Positions 31,244 to 40,203 of a stretch of 64,000 nt of DNA are shown piece after piece. The notes under the pieces were generated by a model. It ran no database searches, was not told the DNA's origin, and saw nothing but the letters and a program-made list of their open reading frames with translations. The translations under genes were made by a program, and so were the position numbers. Every line of letters begins with the position of its first letter. The stretch's first letter is position 1. The stretch is from Halobacillus litoralis (lineage in GTDB: Bacteria > Bacillota > Bacilli > Bacillales > Halobacillaceae): NCBI RefSeq assembly GCF_009856445.1, contig NZ_WMFA01000001.1, positions 186,001 through 250,000 of the forward strand, in the 5' to 3' direction.

Positions 31244-31378
31244 TGTTTACGCTTTTTGAGATAGGTTGGATGTATGAGAAGTTGCCCCCTATCTATTTAA
31301 TAGACCATTATATTTAGATTTCCTTCGTTATTTACGAACATCTTCCGACAAACTACTTTTTCAGGAAAGTAATTGTGG

Positions 31379-31404
31379 GTTTATTCTGTCGAATCGCCGG
31401 GTAC
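31379..31404 (+). promoter_or_regulatory. Sigma-B promoter of katE
   Basis: GTTTAT, a 14-base spacer and GGGTAC match the general-stress promoter pattern GTTTAA-N12-15-GGGWAW closely. It lies 63 bases before the katE start. B. subtilis katE is a classic sigma-B gene. Confidence 0.75.
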
Positions 31405-31467
31405 GTAGATTGTAATGTTTATTTATTACTTACCATTCTAAGAAGTGGTTTCTTAAGGAGGAGCTCA

Positions 31468-33504
31468 ATGAGTAAGAAAAGATCAAGTAAAGATGAGCAG
31501 TTGGATCAGTTCCGGGTGGATGACTCCGGCAAACATATGACGACGAACCACGGAGTCAAAGTTTCAGAGGATGAATTTTCATTAAAAGCTGGTGTACGTG
31601 GTCCTACCCTGCTGGAAGATTTTCATTTTCGTGAAAAAATGACCCACTTTGACCATGAGCGTATCCCTGAGCGTATTGTTCACGCGAGAGGGTTCTCAGC
31701 ACATGGCGAATTTCAATTATATGAATCGCTTGAGAAATATACGAAAGCTGACTTTTTAAATGATACATCAAAAACTACACCGACGTTTGTAAGGTTTTCC
31801 ACGGTTGCTGGTTCCAAGGGTTCTGCAGAAACGGTGCGTGATGCACGGGGATTCGCAACGAAATTTTACACAGAAGAAGGAAACTATGATCTAGTCGGAA
31901 ATAACATACCAGTCTTCTTTATCCAGGACGCAATTAAATTCCCTGACCTTGTCCATGCAGTCAAACCTGAACCACATAACGCTATGCCGCAGGCAGCATC
32001 CGCCCATGATACGTTCTGGGACTTCGTGGGACAAAACCAGGAGTCTGCTCATATGGTCATGTGGACGATGTCTGACCGTGCCATTCCTAGAAGTCTGCGT
32101 ATGATGGAAGGCTTCGGGGTTCACACGTTCCGTTTAGTCAATAATGAAGGAAAGGCTCATTTCGTTAAGTTCCACTGGAAGCCTCTCCTTGGCACACACT
32201 CTCTTGTATGGGATGAAGCACAAAAGATTAATGGTAAAGACCCTGACTTCCACCGAGGGGATCTTTATAACTCCATAGAAAACGGTGATTATCCTGAGTA
32301 TGAGCTTGGAATCCAAGTCATACCTGAAGAAGATGAATTTAAGTTCGATTTTGATGTCCTTGATCCAACGAAACTTTGGCCGGAAGAAGACGTTCCCGTT
32401 CAAATCGTCGGTAAAATGACGTTGAATCGTAATGTAGATAATGTATTTGCTGAAAACGAACAGGTGGCATACCATCCAGGAAACGTCGTACCAGGGATCG
32501 ACTTTACAAATGACCCGTTATTGCAGGGGCGTTTGTTCTCCTACACGGATACGCAGTTGATCAGGCTGGGTGGACCGAACTTCCATGAACTCCCAATCAA
32601 CCGCCCTGTCTGTCCTTTCTTTAATAACCATCGTGATGGCTATGGCCGTCAAACAATCAATAAAGGGCAGGTCAGTTATCATAAGAACTCACTTGCAAAC
32701 AATACACCAACCCCGGCAAGTGAAGAAGAAGGTGGCTATTCCCACTACCAGGAAAAAGTGGAAGGTCACAAGATCCGTGCTCGCAGCGATAGCTTTAAAG
32801 ATCACTTCTCTCAGGCTACCTTGTTTTGGAACAGCATGAGTGACCATGAAAAAGAGCATCTCATCAATGCGTTCAGCTTTGAACTCGGAAAAGTGGAAAG
32901 CGAATCCGTTCGTGAAGAAGCAGTGAAAATGTTCGCTAACGTAAGCCTTGAGCTTGCCCAAGGATTTGCTAAAAATATTGGAGTTACTCCTCCACAGAGC
33001 GGGGGATCAGATGTGAAGAAATCTTCTCCTGCTCTCAGTCAGGCAAATACGGTTCACAAGCCGTCTACTCGTAAAGTTGGCGTCATTTTAGCTGGCGGAT
33101 TCAATGGGAAGGAGGTCACTCAAGCATTGAAGGAGCTCTCATCAGAAGGAATCATGACTGAAATCATTAGTGATAAGCAGGGAATGGTCAAAGGAGACGA
33201 CGGTTCAGAAATGAAAGTCGATCACACCTTCCTTACTACTGATTCTGTTCTGTATGATGCGCTGTACGCGGTTGGTGGAAGCGATGAGGAAGAAGCGTTC
33301 AAGAAGCATGCCTCTCATTTCCTTAACGAAGCATTCTCTCACTACAAACCGTTGGGTGCTACCCACAATGCTGTGCAGTGGCTGAGCGATAACAAACTCG
33401 CCGACCACAGCGGTGTCGTAGCTGCTGATGATGTCAAAGGCTTCACAGAAGATTTTGTCCAGGCAGTCGCTGCTCACCGCCACTGGGATCGTCAATTAAT
33501 ATAA
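31468..33504 (+). CDS. katE: Large-subunit (HPII-type) catalase
   Basis: This 678-residue catalase breaks down hydrogen peroxide in the cytosol. Catalytic His72 lies in [12 protein letters not shown], the distal asparagine in [11 protein letters not shown], and the heme-ligand tyrosine at about 359 in [14 protein letters not shown]. After the catalase core the C-terminal 160 or so residues (from [16 protein letters not shown]) form a flavodoxin/DJ-1-like domain typical of large catalases. The start at 31468 has AAGGAGG seven bases upstream; an in-frame GTG at 31375 is rejected since it lies upstream of the sigma-B promoter. Stress control is therefore likely. Confidence 0.94.
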   Translation: MSKKRSSKDEQLDQFRVDDSGKHMTTNHGVKVSEDEFSLKAGVRGPTLLEDFHFREKMTHFDHERIPERIVHARGFSAHGEFQLYESLEKYTKADFLNDTSKTTPTFVRFSTVAGSKGSAETVRDARGFATKFYTEEGNYDLVGNNIPVFFIQDAIKFPDLVHAVKPEPHNAMPQAASAHDTFWDFVGQNQESAHMVMWTMSDRAIPRSLRMMEGFGVHTFRLVNNEGKAHFVKFHWKPLLGTHSLVWDEAQKINGKDPDFHRGDLYNSIENGDYPEYELGIQVIPEEDEFKFDFDVLDPTKLWPEEDVPVQIVGKMTLNRNVDNVFAENEQVAYHPGNVVPGIDFTNDPLLQGRLFSYTDTQLIRLGGPNFHELPINRPVCPFFNNHRDGYGRQTINKGQVSYHKNSLANNTPTPASEEEGGYSHYQEKVEGHKIRARSDSFKDHFSQATLFWNSMSDHEKEHLINAFSFELGKVESESVREEAVKMFANVSLELAQGFAKNIGVTPPQSGGSDVKKSSPALSQANTVHKPSTRKVGVILAGGFNGKEVTQALKELSSEGIMTEIISDKQGMVKGDDGSEMKVDHTFLTTDSVLYDALYAVGGSDEEEAFKKHASHFLNEAFSHYKPLGATHNAVQWLSDNKLADHSGVVAADDVKGFTEDFVQAVAAHRHWDRQLI

Positions 33505-33507
33505 CAA

Positions 33508-33556
33508 CAACCCCTGCCGGCCTTGGATAATTCCAAGGTTTGGTGGGGGTTTTATT
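33508..33556 (+). terminator. Terminator of katE
   Basis: AACCCCTGCC pairs with GGTGGGGGTT around an inner perfect stem CCTTGG/CCAAGG, followed by TTTATTTT. Confidence 0.8.
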
Positions 33557-33695
33557 TTACTCTTATAGGTGCTGGTTGTTCAGCTTACACGAAAGCATTT
33601 ATAAAATATTAAGTGGACCATAGACCAAAAGCCATTGATTCGTGAAGTTAGTTCCTGCCCCGAAAGGGAAAAAGGTACGATTTTTTGTATAGTTT

Positions 33696-33722
33696 GTTTA
33701 AATCTCGTGAGGATAAGGGAAA
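33696..33722 (+). promoter_or_regulatory. Possible sigma-B promoter of a small membrane peptide
   Basis: GTTTAA, a 15-base spacer and GGGAAA fit the sigma-B pattern and would start transcription a few bases before the small gene at 33758. Confidence 0.35.
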
Positions 33723-33757
33723 ACATGAATAAATACAAAAGACGAAGAGGTGATTCC

Positions 33758-33826
33758 ATGATTCGTACAATCTTAATGATCATCGGTTTAATCGTAGTGA
33801 TTAGTTTCATCATTTCTCTGCTATAA
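33758..33826 (+). CDS. Small hydrophobic membrane peptide (22 aa)
   Basis: A GAAGAGGTGATTCC leader precedes an ATG that opens a 22-residue peptide, MIRTILMIIGLIVVISFIIS then LL, which is a single membrane helix. An alternative ATG at 33725 would add 11 basic residues (MNKYKRRRGDS). A clear terminator follows 25 bases after the stop, so the transcript is a short dedicated unit. No family is recognised; size and shape recall stress-induced small membrane proteins or type I toxins. Confidence 0.5.
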   Translation: MIRTILMIIGLIVVISFIISLL

Positions 33827-33850
33827 TTTTTATCTTCCTAAGACCAAACC

Positions 33851-33890
33851 AAAGTGGCCGGTAATCCATAACTGGCCACTTTTTATTTTT
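33851..33890 (+). terminator. Terminator of the small membrane peptide gene
   Basis: AAAGTGGCC pairs with GGCCACTTT, followed by TTATTTTT. Confidence 0.85.
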
Positions 33891-33937
33891 AAATTTCCAT
33901 AGACTTGGAATTTTCTTCTGTTCAGAAGTTATTAAAG

Positions 33938-34370
33938 TATATGGCAGGGTGCCGAGCTTCCTCGGGCAACCGCCCTGCGGGATCTCGCCCATCTCCTTTC
34001 TCCCACGGGAGTCTCGCAGCTTCCCAACCACCCCTTTCGATGTAAGGGAAAAACGAACCCCTTTGCCTTATATGAGTGTCTTTCACAAATCCTGAATCTA
34101 TAGTGATAAAGCGCACTATAACAGGCCTTATCATTCAAAATGCGGTTGGAGAATTCATGTTGCTTCACTCCTGGAAGTGGTTTCGAAGATAGTTATATGG
34201 CAAAGGGGCGGAGGGGAATGGCGAGACTCCTGCGGGAAAAAAGTGCTTGTTGAGACCCACAGGACGCAGTCCGAGGAGGCTCACCGCGCTCCCGCGGAAA
34301 GCGAGCTATTCCCCGAAGTCCCTATATACCCAACAAAAGTCTCGAAACCAAGTCTTCAAGATAAGGGAGC
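33938..34370. repeat. Dispersed composite repeat, copy D
   Basis: The left half is short (33938-34050, with GCCGAGCTTCCTCGGGCAAC and TTTCTCCCACGGGAGTCTCG). After a spacer of about 120 bp, the right half (34165-34368) gives the fullest uninterrupted view of the unit: GGGGCGGAGGGGAATGGCGA, GACGCAGTCCGAGGAGGCTC, GCTCCCGCGGAAAGCGAG, then AAAAGTCTCGAAACCAAG. No gene is seen inside. Confidence 0.85.
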
Positions 34371-34458
34371 TTTTATGGAATAGAAGGATTGTCTATGTTT
34401 CAGTCGTTGAGGGAATTTCGGTATAATGAGAGCAAAAGGATAAAAGGAGGCCCAAAAG

Positions 34459-35808
34459 ATGAAGGAAGCCGTTGAGTTACATAAAGACCAGTTTATTGAA
34501 GAATTAAAACAGTATTTAAGCATACCGAGTATTTCTTCCTTGTCTAAACATAAAGAAGACGTTAAAGAGGCGGCGGATTGGACAGCCGGGGCTTTGGAAA
34601 AAGCCGGCATGGAGAATGTGGAGGTCATCCCCACAGAGGGGCATCCGATTGTTTATGCGGATTGGCTTCATGCAGAAGGAAAGCCTACGGTTCTTGTGTA
34701 CGGCCACTATGACGTACAGCCGGAAGACCCCCTCGATTTATGGGAGACACCGCCATTTGAACCGGTGATCAGAGACGGGAAAATTTTCGCCCGAGGAGCG
34801 ACGGATGATAAAGGTCAACTTTATATCCACATCAAAGCTGTCCATCTTCTTATGAAAGAAAACGGAGAACTTCCGGTTAATATGAAGTTTGTCATTGAAG
34901 GTGAAGAGGAAATTGCAAGTCCGAACCTTGTTCCTTTCATTCAGGAAAACGAGGAAAAGCTGGCATGTGATGCAGTAATCATTAGCGATACGTCCTTTAG
35001 TGAGAAAGGACAGCCGGCCATTTGTACATCTCTGCGTGGGGCTTTAGCTTTGGAGATGACTGTTAAAACTGCTAATTCAGATTTACATTCAGGTACCTAT
35101 GGCGGGGGCGTACCAAATTCAATTCATGCCCTCGTCCAATTGTTGGATTCGCTGCATGAAGAAAGTGGCCGTATAGCCGTTGAAGGTTTTTATGAAGGCG
35201 TTCCGGATCCTACAGCTGCTTTAAGAGACGAAGTAGCGGAAGTCCCATTCAATGAAGAGCGTACAAAGCAGGAACTTGAGCTTGATGACCTTTTCGGAGA
35301 GGAAGGGTTCACTTTCCAAGAACGCGTCGGTATTCGACCTACACTTGAAATCAACGGGATCACAGGAGGATTTCAAGGCGAAGGGTTGAAAACGATTGTC
35401 CCTAAAGAGGCGAGTGCAAAAATCAGCTGTCGTCTCGTTGGTGAGCAGGATCCCCAGGCGGTTTTTGAGGCGATCCAACGTCATGTAGCTGACAACCGGC
35501 CGGCGGGTGCGAAGGTTGACCTTCATCAGTACATTAAAGCTGACCCAGTGGCGATTGATTCAAGTAATCCTTATATTCAAAAAGCGGCAGATGCATTTAA
35601 AAGTGTGTATGATGTACGCCCTCACTTTCCGAAAGAGGGCGGGTCCATTCCAATTGTTGAAGTTTTCGGTCGAGTGTTAGATGCGCCGGTCGTTTTAATG
35701 GGCTTTGGACTTCCGACGGAAAATCTGCATGCACCGAATGAACATTTTCATCTGGAGAATTTTACGAAAGGGCTGGAAACGGTCTGTAGATATCTTGAAG
35801 AGTTATAA
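34459..35808 (+). CDS. M20 family zinc dipeptidase
   Basis: The 449-residue enzyme is a CNDP/carnosinase-like M20 dipeptidase. Metal ligands and catalytic residues are visible in order: His in VYGHYDVQ, the bridging Asp in ARGATDDKG, the catalytic Glu pair in EGEEEIASPN, Asp in VISDTSFS, and the late His in NLHAPNEHF. A lid domain is inserted at about 195-340. No signal peptide is present, so it acts in the cytosol on di- or short peptides. A ribosome site (AAAAGGAGG) precedes the ATG. It is a single gene between repeat D and a terminator. Confidence 0.9.
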   Translation: MKEAVELHKDQFIEELKQYLSIPSISSLSKHKEDVKEAADWTAGALEKAGMENVEVIPTEGHPIVYADWLHAEGKPTVLVYGHYDVQPEDPLDLWETPPFEPVIRDGKIFARGATDDKGQLYIHIKAVHLLMKENGELPVNMKFVIEGEEEIASPNLVPFIQENEEKLACDAVIISDTSFSEKGQPAICTSLRGALALEMTVKTANSDLHSGTYGGGVPNSIHALVQLLDSLHEESGRIAVEGFYEGVPDPTAALRDEVAEVPFNEERTKQELELDDLFGEEGFTFQERVGIRPTLEINGITGGFQGEGLKTIVPKEASAKISCRLVGEQDPQAVFEAIQRHVADNRPAGAKVDLHQYIKADPVAIDSSNPYIQKAADAFKSVYDVRPHFPKEGGSIPIVEVFGRVLDAPVVLMGFGLPTENLHAPNEHFHLENFTKGLETVCRYLEEL

Positions 35809-35811
35809 AGG

Positions 35812-35844
35812 AAAGGCTGAGAATGCAGTTCTCAGCCTTTTTTA
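35812..35844. terminator. Terminator between convergent M20 and GrpB genes
   Basis: AAAGGCTGAGAA pairs perfectly with TTCTCAGCCTTT; T residues follow on the plus strand. The right arm overlaps the end of the minus-strand gene. Confidence 0.85.
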
Positions 35845-36467
35845 TATGCAAGAGCAAGAATGGATTGAATGAAGGGCCCTTTTTTCTCTGTGTAGACTGA
35901 TCTCTCTTCTTTATAGGCTTCAGCTAACTGTGTTTTTAGAAATTCATAGGCTTGGGCAGATTCTGAGTTGGCACGTAAGTAGTCACGAAATGTCATTTTC
36001 TCTTCCCATTCGGTGCCTTTCCATTCACAGATATGCAGGTGGAAGGTGTCGTTCGTATCGGTTTCTTTTTTGAAAAAGCGCCGGGTCCTTAATTCAGGCT
36101 TAGGAACATATTCATACCCTGCTTGTGCAAGGGGACCAATGTAATAGGAGAACTCATCAAGGTTTTCTATCCCTAATAGAATATCAATAATGGGCTTTGC
36201 AGAAAGGTTCGGCACAGAGGTGCTTCCGATGTGCTCGATGGGAATGTCCGGGTCATCAAGTTGTTGAAGGATGAAGCTTCTCTCTCCAGCGAAAGTTACC
36301 GGCCAGTTCGGTTGATATGAAGAAAGTTGTACATGTTCTTGGTGCTTCGGTTTATCACAGGTAAAGCATTTTAGTGTTTTGTTTTCAGACAAGACGCCAT
36401 TCAAGAACCCATTTTCACAATAGATCGTTGTACCGCAAGCCGCACACGTGCCGACTTTTTCGTGCAT
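35832..36467 (-). CDS. GrpB (UPF0157) family protein with N-terminal zinc ribbon
   Basis: Residues from about 47 on match the GrpB nucleotidyltransferase-like fold: YQPNWPVTFAGERSFILQQL, then IEHIGSTSVPNLSAKPIIDI, which carries the typical GSTSVPGLxAKPIID signature. The N-terminus is an added domain with two cysteine pairs (CAACGTTIYC and CFTCDKPKH) that looks like a zinc ribbon; most GrpB proteins lack it. The ATG at 36467 follows AAGGGGAG by eight bases. Activity is not known; the fold is shared with nucleotidyltransferases, and a CoA-linked role has been suggested for some relatives. Confidence 0.8.
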   Translation of the reverse strand: MHEKVGTCAACGTTIYCENGFLNGVLSENKTLKCFTCDKPKHQEHVQLSSYQPNWPVTFAGERSFILQQLDDPDIPIEHIGSTSVPNLSAKPIIDILLGIENLDEFSYYIGPLAQAGYEYVPKPELRTRRFFKKETDTNDTFHLHICEWKGTEWEEKMTFRDYLRANSESAQAYEFLKTQLAEAYKEERSVYTEKKGPFIQSILALAYKKG

Positions 36468-36575
36468 GAGGGTCACTCCCCTTCCTCTTATATTTTGGAT
36501 AAGTCTGTCTTTTTTTGTCAAAACGAAACGGTAAAATGTTAGAATAGTAGAAAGATACTAGTTAGGAGGATGATG

Positions 36576-37502
36576 ATGGAACAACTACAGAAGCCGAAAA
36601 CGTTTGGTGAAATATTAGACTATACATTCAGTATATCAAAGAAAAACTTCGGACCTTTATTTCTGACGTTACTCATTATATTTGCCCCGCTCTACATATT
36701 TGATTACTTATTCATGGTTTTGAGCGGAATCAGTCTGTTTCGTGAGTCGTCAGGGGGAGGATTCGCAGAAGGGGTCCTAAACAATCTCGATACGGCAGCG
36801 GCTACCCAGGAGCTTGTAGCCAATAATCTAGGGATTGGTATGGAAATACTTTACTTGCTTGTTTCTACTGTTCTAGCCATTATTATTTATCCGATAGCCC
36901 AGGCATCGGTCATTGTTGCGACAAGTAAAGCACTTAAGGATGAAGCCTGGTCGAAAGGACAGGCGATTAAAGGAGCGTTCTCGAGGTTTTGGCCGCTCGT
37001 CGCAAGTACAGCTTTGGTAGGAGTCATATTCGGAGCCGCCATCTTTACCGGTTTTCTCCTTTTTGGTGTTTTAGGAGGCGTCAGCTTTGCGAGGGATGGG
37101 TTTGGAGTCGGTTTCATCATGTCGATGATCCTCGGTCTCGTATTTTTGGGAGCCATCGCTTTTTTTATGACCAAACTGAGTATGTTTTTCGGAGCTATCG
37201 TATTCCAAAAGGTCGCCCCGGGTTTTTCAAAAAGCTGGAAGCTGACGAAAGGTCGCTTCTGGTCAACATTCGGGTTATTCATCGTTTTTTTCATCATCAC
37301 CATGCTGCTAACTTCCATAATGGAGGGGGTTTCTGCTCTTCTTTTAGGTGGCAGTCTTTTTGGCCGAATACTGACAGACCTTGCCTCCATTATTACGACA
37401 CTGTTTATGATGGTCGGTTATACGGTTTTGTTTTTTGACTTGAAAACAAGGAACGAAGCGGATGATTTAAAAGATATGATTGCTTCTTACAAAGAATCAT
37501 GA
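36576..37502 (+). CDS. Multi-pass membrane protein (GPDPase membrane-domain-like), first gene of the MoxR cluster
   Basis: The 308-residue protein has a short cytosolic start (MEQLQKPKTFGEILDYTFSI) and about six hydrophobic helices. The motif FGEILDYTF and the spacing of helices resemble the glycerophosphodiester phosphodiesterase membrane domain, a non-enzymatic anchor also found alone near DUF4129 genes. Three consecutive ATG codons exist; 36576 is six bases after AGGAGG and is chosen. It heads a tight plus-strand run with DUF4129, DUF4350, MoxR and DUF58 genes. Function unknown. Confidence 0.7.
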   Translation: MEQLQKPKTFGEILDYTFSISKKNFGPLFLTLLIIFAPLYIFDYLFMVLSGISLFRESSGGGFAEGVLNNLDTAAATQELVANNLGIGMEILYLLVSTVLAIIIYPIAQASVIVATSKALKDEAWSKGQAIKGAFSRFWPLVASTALVGVIFGAAIFTGFLLFGVLGGVSFARDGFGVGFIMSMILGLVFLGAIAFFMTKLSMFFGAIVFQKVAPGFSKSWKLTKGRFWSTFGLFIVFFIITMLLTSIMEGVSALLLGGSLFGRILTDLASIITTLFMMVGYTVLFFDLKTRNEADDLKDMIASYKES

Positions 37503-37517
37503 ACGTAGGTGAGTCAT

Positions 37518-38156
37518 GTGAGCCAATCAAATGAAGGAAAAGAACAACTGAAGGAAATACTCGAGCGTCAGGAATACCAAGCATATGAGCAGGAATCTCA
37601 GACCGCGAGTCAACGCCTTTTAGATGTCATCACCGAATGGGTGAAAGATTTGCTTGAGACTTGGTTTCCTAATTTCCAAGTCTCTGATTCTGCCATCAAT
37701 GGCTGGATCTATTTTTTTGGTTTCATCGGTATGGGCCTTCTTTTATTTCTTGTCATTAAGCTTGTGACAAGGCTCTCCGGTGAGAAAAAGCTGTCGGAAA
37801 AACGTACGTTCAGCATGACTTCAGACTTGGCATGGTCATCACAAAAACATGTGCAGGAAGCGGACGCCCGAGCTACAGAGGGTCAATTTTCTGAAGCGGC
37901 ACGTCATGTGTTCCTGGGCATGCTGCTCGATTTTGATAAAAGAGGTCTTGTTGAAGCGAAAACATGGAAGACAAACGGTGATTATGAAAAGGAACTGCTC
38001 GACTCAGATCATAGACTTGTCGCTGACTTCTCATTACTTGCGAAGACTTTTGATCAAATCACCTATGGAAAGCGGATCCTACAGAAAGAAGAGTATGATG
38101 AATTCCGCTTACGGGCGTTACAGTGGATGGGTGAAGAGGGGAGGAGAGAAGCGTGA
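37518..38156 (+). CDS. DUF4129 domain membrane protein
   Basis: The protein (212 residues) has an N-terminal charged helix, one membrane segment (GWIYFFGFIGMGLLLFLVIKL, about 64-84) and a C-terminal cytosolic DUF4129 domain with the typical EGQFSEAARHVFLGMLLDFDKRG and a late TYGKR. DUF4129 genes accompany MoxR/DUF58 pairs and sometimes transglutaminase genes. The GTG at 37518 is preferred over that at 37509, because TAGGTGA precedes it at good distance. Its stop overlaps the next start. Confidence 0.75.
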   Translation: MSQSNEGKEQLKEILERQEYQAYEQESQTASQRLLDVITEWVKDLLETWFPNFQVSDSAINGWIYFFGFIGMGLLLFLVIKLVTRLSGEKKLSEKRTFSMTSDLAWSSQKHVQEADARATEGQFSEAARHVFLGMLLDFDKRGLVEAKTWKTNGDYEKELLDSDHRLVADFSLLAKTFDQITYGKRILQKEEYDEFRLRALQWMGEEGRREA

Positions 38157-39280
38157 TGGCTACGAAGAAAACGTGGGTTTGGATCACTGTCATCTTTGCT
38201 CTTCTTGCGGTCATTCTTTATTGGCTCTCCCATGGACGTCCAGAACCGTACCCTCCTTATTTATCTGAATCCCCTTCGCAGACGGGAGTTAAGGCTTTTT
38301 ATACCCTTCTTGATGAACAAGGTGGGGAGCCACTTCGCTGGGATAGTGAGCCGGAGCGGCTGCCGGAAGAAAATAGAAATAAACTCCTTTTGATGATTGA
38401 GCCATTTTCCACCGTCAGTGGAGCTGAGATGCGTCAATATCAAGATTGGATGGAAAAGGGGAACAGGATCTGGCTGATGAAAAACAATCCTGTCGGTTAT
38501 TTTGATACCCAGGTAGACTATGGGGTGTTACCTGCAGGGGAAACGACGGTGGAGGATGAGAATGGTCGTACATACACCGTTGAGATTCAACAGGAGCACC
38601 GGCTCAAGACGAAGGAGTCGGATGAAGTCCTCCTGAGCGATGATCAAGGTGTGCTGGCTTTTAAGCGCTCTTATGGAGAGGGTGCGTTAATTGTTGGCAT
38701 GAATCCGGATTGGTTCACAAATGGGTGGATGACAGACCATGAACATTATGAAGTGATCACTTCCATATTAGAATCAGGATCCGGATACAGCAGTATTTGG
38801 TTTGATGAATATATCCATGGACAGGACGGTTTTCTTTCCGGGGTGGACGTCTACCCGAAATGGCTGGTGGTCTTTGTTCTTCAACTTGCTTTGTTCGTGC
38901 TTTTCTTGTTATGGATGCAGGGGAAAAGATTCGGGCCGTCCTTCATGCCGAGAGAAGCGGTCGTGCGGTTCGGGGATGAACGCCTGCGGGCATTGGCTGC
39001 CTGGTACCGAAAAGGGGAGTTTTATAGAGAGTCATTAGCTGTTCAGGAATCTTATATACGACAGCTGCTGCAGGAGCGGTTTGGCGTATCCTCCCAGGCA
39101 TCCTGGCAGGATATTCGTCGCACGCTATCGTATCGGCTGAGTGACGAGGATTATCAGGATTGGGATAAATGGACGAGAACCGTGGAGCCATTGGAAAACG
39201 TGACCGACGTAGATAAAAAGACATTTGTAGATTGGTCGCATACGTTCGATCAAATGAGGAAAGAGGTGCAAGGGTCATGA
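38156..39280 (+). CDS. DUF4350 domain membrane protein
   Basis: A membrane helix near the N-terminus (WVWITVIFALLAVILYWLS) is followed by an extracytoplasmic or periplasm-facing domain with the DUF4350 pattern: SQTGVKAFYTLLDEQGGEPL near the start and FSTVSGAEMRQYQDWMEKGN. A second helix lies near 240 (WLVVFVLQLALFVLFLLWMQ), then a cytosolic tail. The domain is related to the ThuA/GATase-like fold of gliding protein GldG. It overlaps both neighbours, the upstream stop by one base and the downstream ATPase start by four, so it is translated in one coupled series. Confidence 0.75.
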   Translation: MATKKTWVWITVIFALLAVILYWLSHGRPEPYPPYLSESPSQTGVKAFYTLLDEQGGEPLRWDSEPERLPEENRNKLLLMIEPFSTVSGAEMRQYQDWMEKGNRIWLMKNNPVGYFDTQVDYGVLPAGETTVEDENGRTYTVEIQQEHRLKTKESDEVLLSDDQGVLAFKRSYGEGALIVGMNPDWFTNGWMTDHEHYEVITSILESGSGYSSIWFDEYIHGQDGFLSGVDVYPKWLVVFVLQLALFVLFLLWMQGKRFGPSFMPREAVVRFGDERLRALAAWYRKGEFYRESLAVQESYIRQLLQERFGVSSQASWQDIRRTLSYRLSDEDYQDWDKWTRTVEPLENVTDVDKKTFVDWSHTFDQMRKEVQGS

Positions 39281-40203
39281 ATGAAAAATTAATAGAGTTG
39301 ATACAGGCCTATGAACAAAGGGTTTATGGGCAGTCGGAAAATGTTCGCTTGATGATCGCATCCATTCTGGTTGGTGGACATGTGTTATTGGAAGGTGTTC
39401 CTGGTACCGGCAAAACAAAAATGGTCCGAACATTAGCGAACCTTCTTGGAGGCGACTTCAAGCGGATTCAGTTTACGCCGGACCTCTTACCGAGCGATAT
39501 AACAGGAAGCATGATCTATAACATGAAAACCGGTGAGTTTGAGACGATGAAAGGACCTGTCTTTACAAACGTTCTGCTTGCTGATGAGATTAACCGGACC
39601 CCGGCGAAAACACAAGCGGCCCTGCTCGAAGCGATGGAAGAAAAACAAATGACCATTCAGGGGGAGACGTACACACTTCCGGCTCCTTTTTTCGTTGTTG
39701 CTACTCAGAACCCGGTGGAGTTTGAAGGGACATACCCACTACCTGAAGCGCAGCAGGATCGCTTCTTGTTCAAATTACATATCGATTTTCCGTCCATGGA
39801 AGAAGAAGTAGCTGTACTTAAGCAGGTGATACGACCACAACAAGAAGAATCTATTCACTCACTATTGACGGTGGAAGAGTTCAAAAGAATCAGTCAGGAA
39901 ATATCATCCATTACGATGACCGACGAAATGTACGGATATATCATGTCGGTCGTTCGGAAGACGCGTGAAACAGAAGCGATTCGCCATGGAGCAAGTACGC
40001 GGGCAGGCATCGCGATTGCAAAGGCAGCGAAAGCATGGGCTTATCTGGAATCGCGGGACTATGTCACGCCGGACGATGTCAAAAAGGTGGCGGTCGCCTC
40101 CTTGAGACACCGGGTGATTTTAGCACCGCATATGGAACTGGAGGGAGTGACCCATGACCAAATCATTCAAGAACTTGTGGGATCAGTTCCTGTTCCGCGA
40201 TAA
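39277..40203 (+). CDS. MoxR-type AAA+ ATPase
   Basis: This 308-residue AAA+ protein has Walker A GVPGTGKT (40-47), Walker B VLLADEINRTP and the MoxR sensor region VVATQNPVEFEGTYPLPEAQ. MoxR ATPases act as chaperones that help fold or activate protein complexes, usually with a von Willebrand A domain or DUF58 partner, here encoded next. The start at 39277 overlaps the upstream stop (ATGA) and has AGAGGTG eight bases before it; the frame is open for 15 more codons upstream without a start signal. The client of the complex is unknown. Confidence 0.88.
   Translation: MNEKLIELIQAYEQRVYGQSENVRLMIASILVGGHVLLEGVPGTGKTKMVRTLANLLGGDFKRIQFTPDLLPSDITGSMIYNMKTGEFETMKGPVFTNVLLADEINRTPAKTQAALLEAMEEKQMTIQGETYTLPAPFFVVATQNPVEFEGTYPLPEAQQDRFLFKLHIDFPSMEEEVAVLKQVIRPQQEESIHSLLTVEEFKRISQEISSITMTDEMYGYIMSVVRKTRETEAIRHGASTRAGIAIAKAAKAWAYLESRDYVTPDDVKKVAVASLRHRVILAPHMELEGVTHDQIIQELVGSVPVPR

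Noticed and set aside
31375-31467. N-terminal extension of the catalase from an upstream GTG
   Set aside because: The sigma-B promoter lies inside it and AAGGAGG sits before the ATG at 31468.
33635-33757. Longer form of the small membrane peptide
   Set aside because: The upstream part covers the promoter-like region, and GAGGTGAT favours the ATG at 33758; the ATG at 33725 remains possible.
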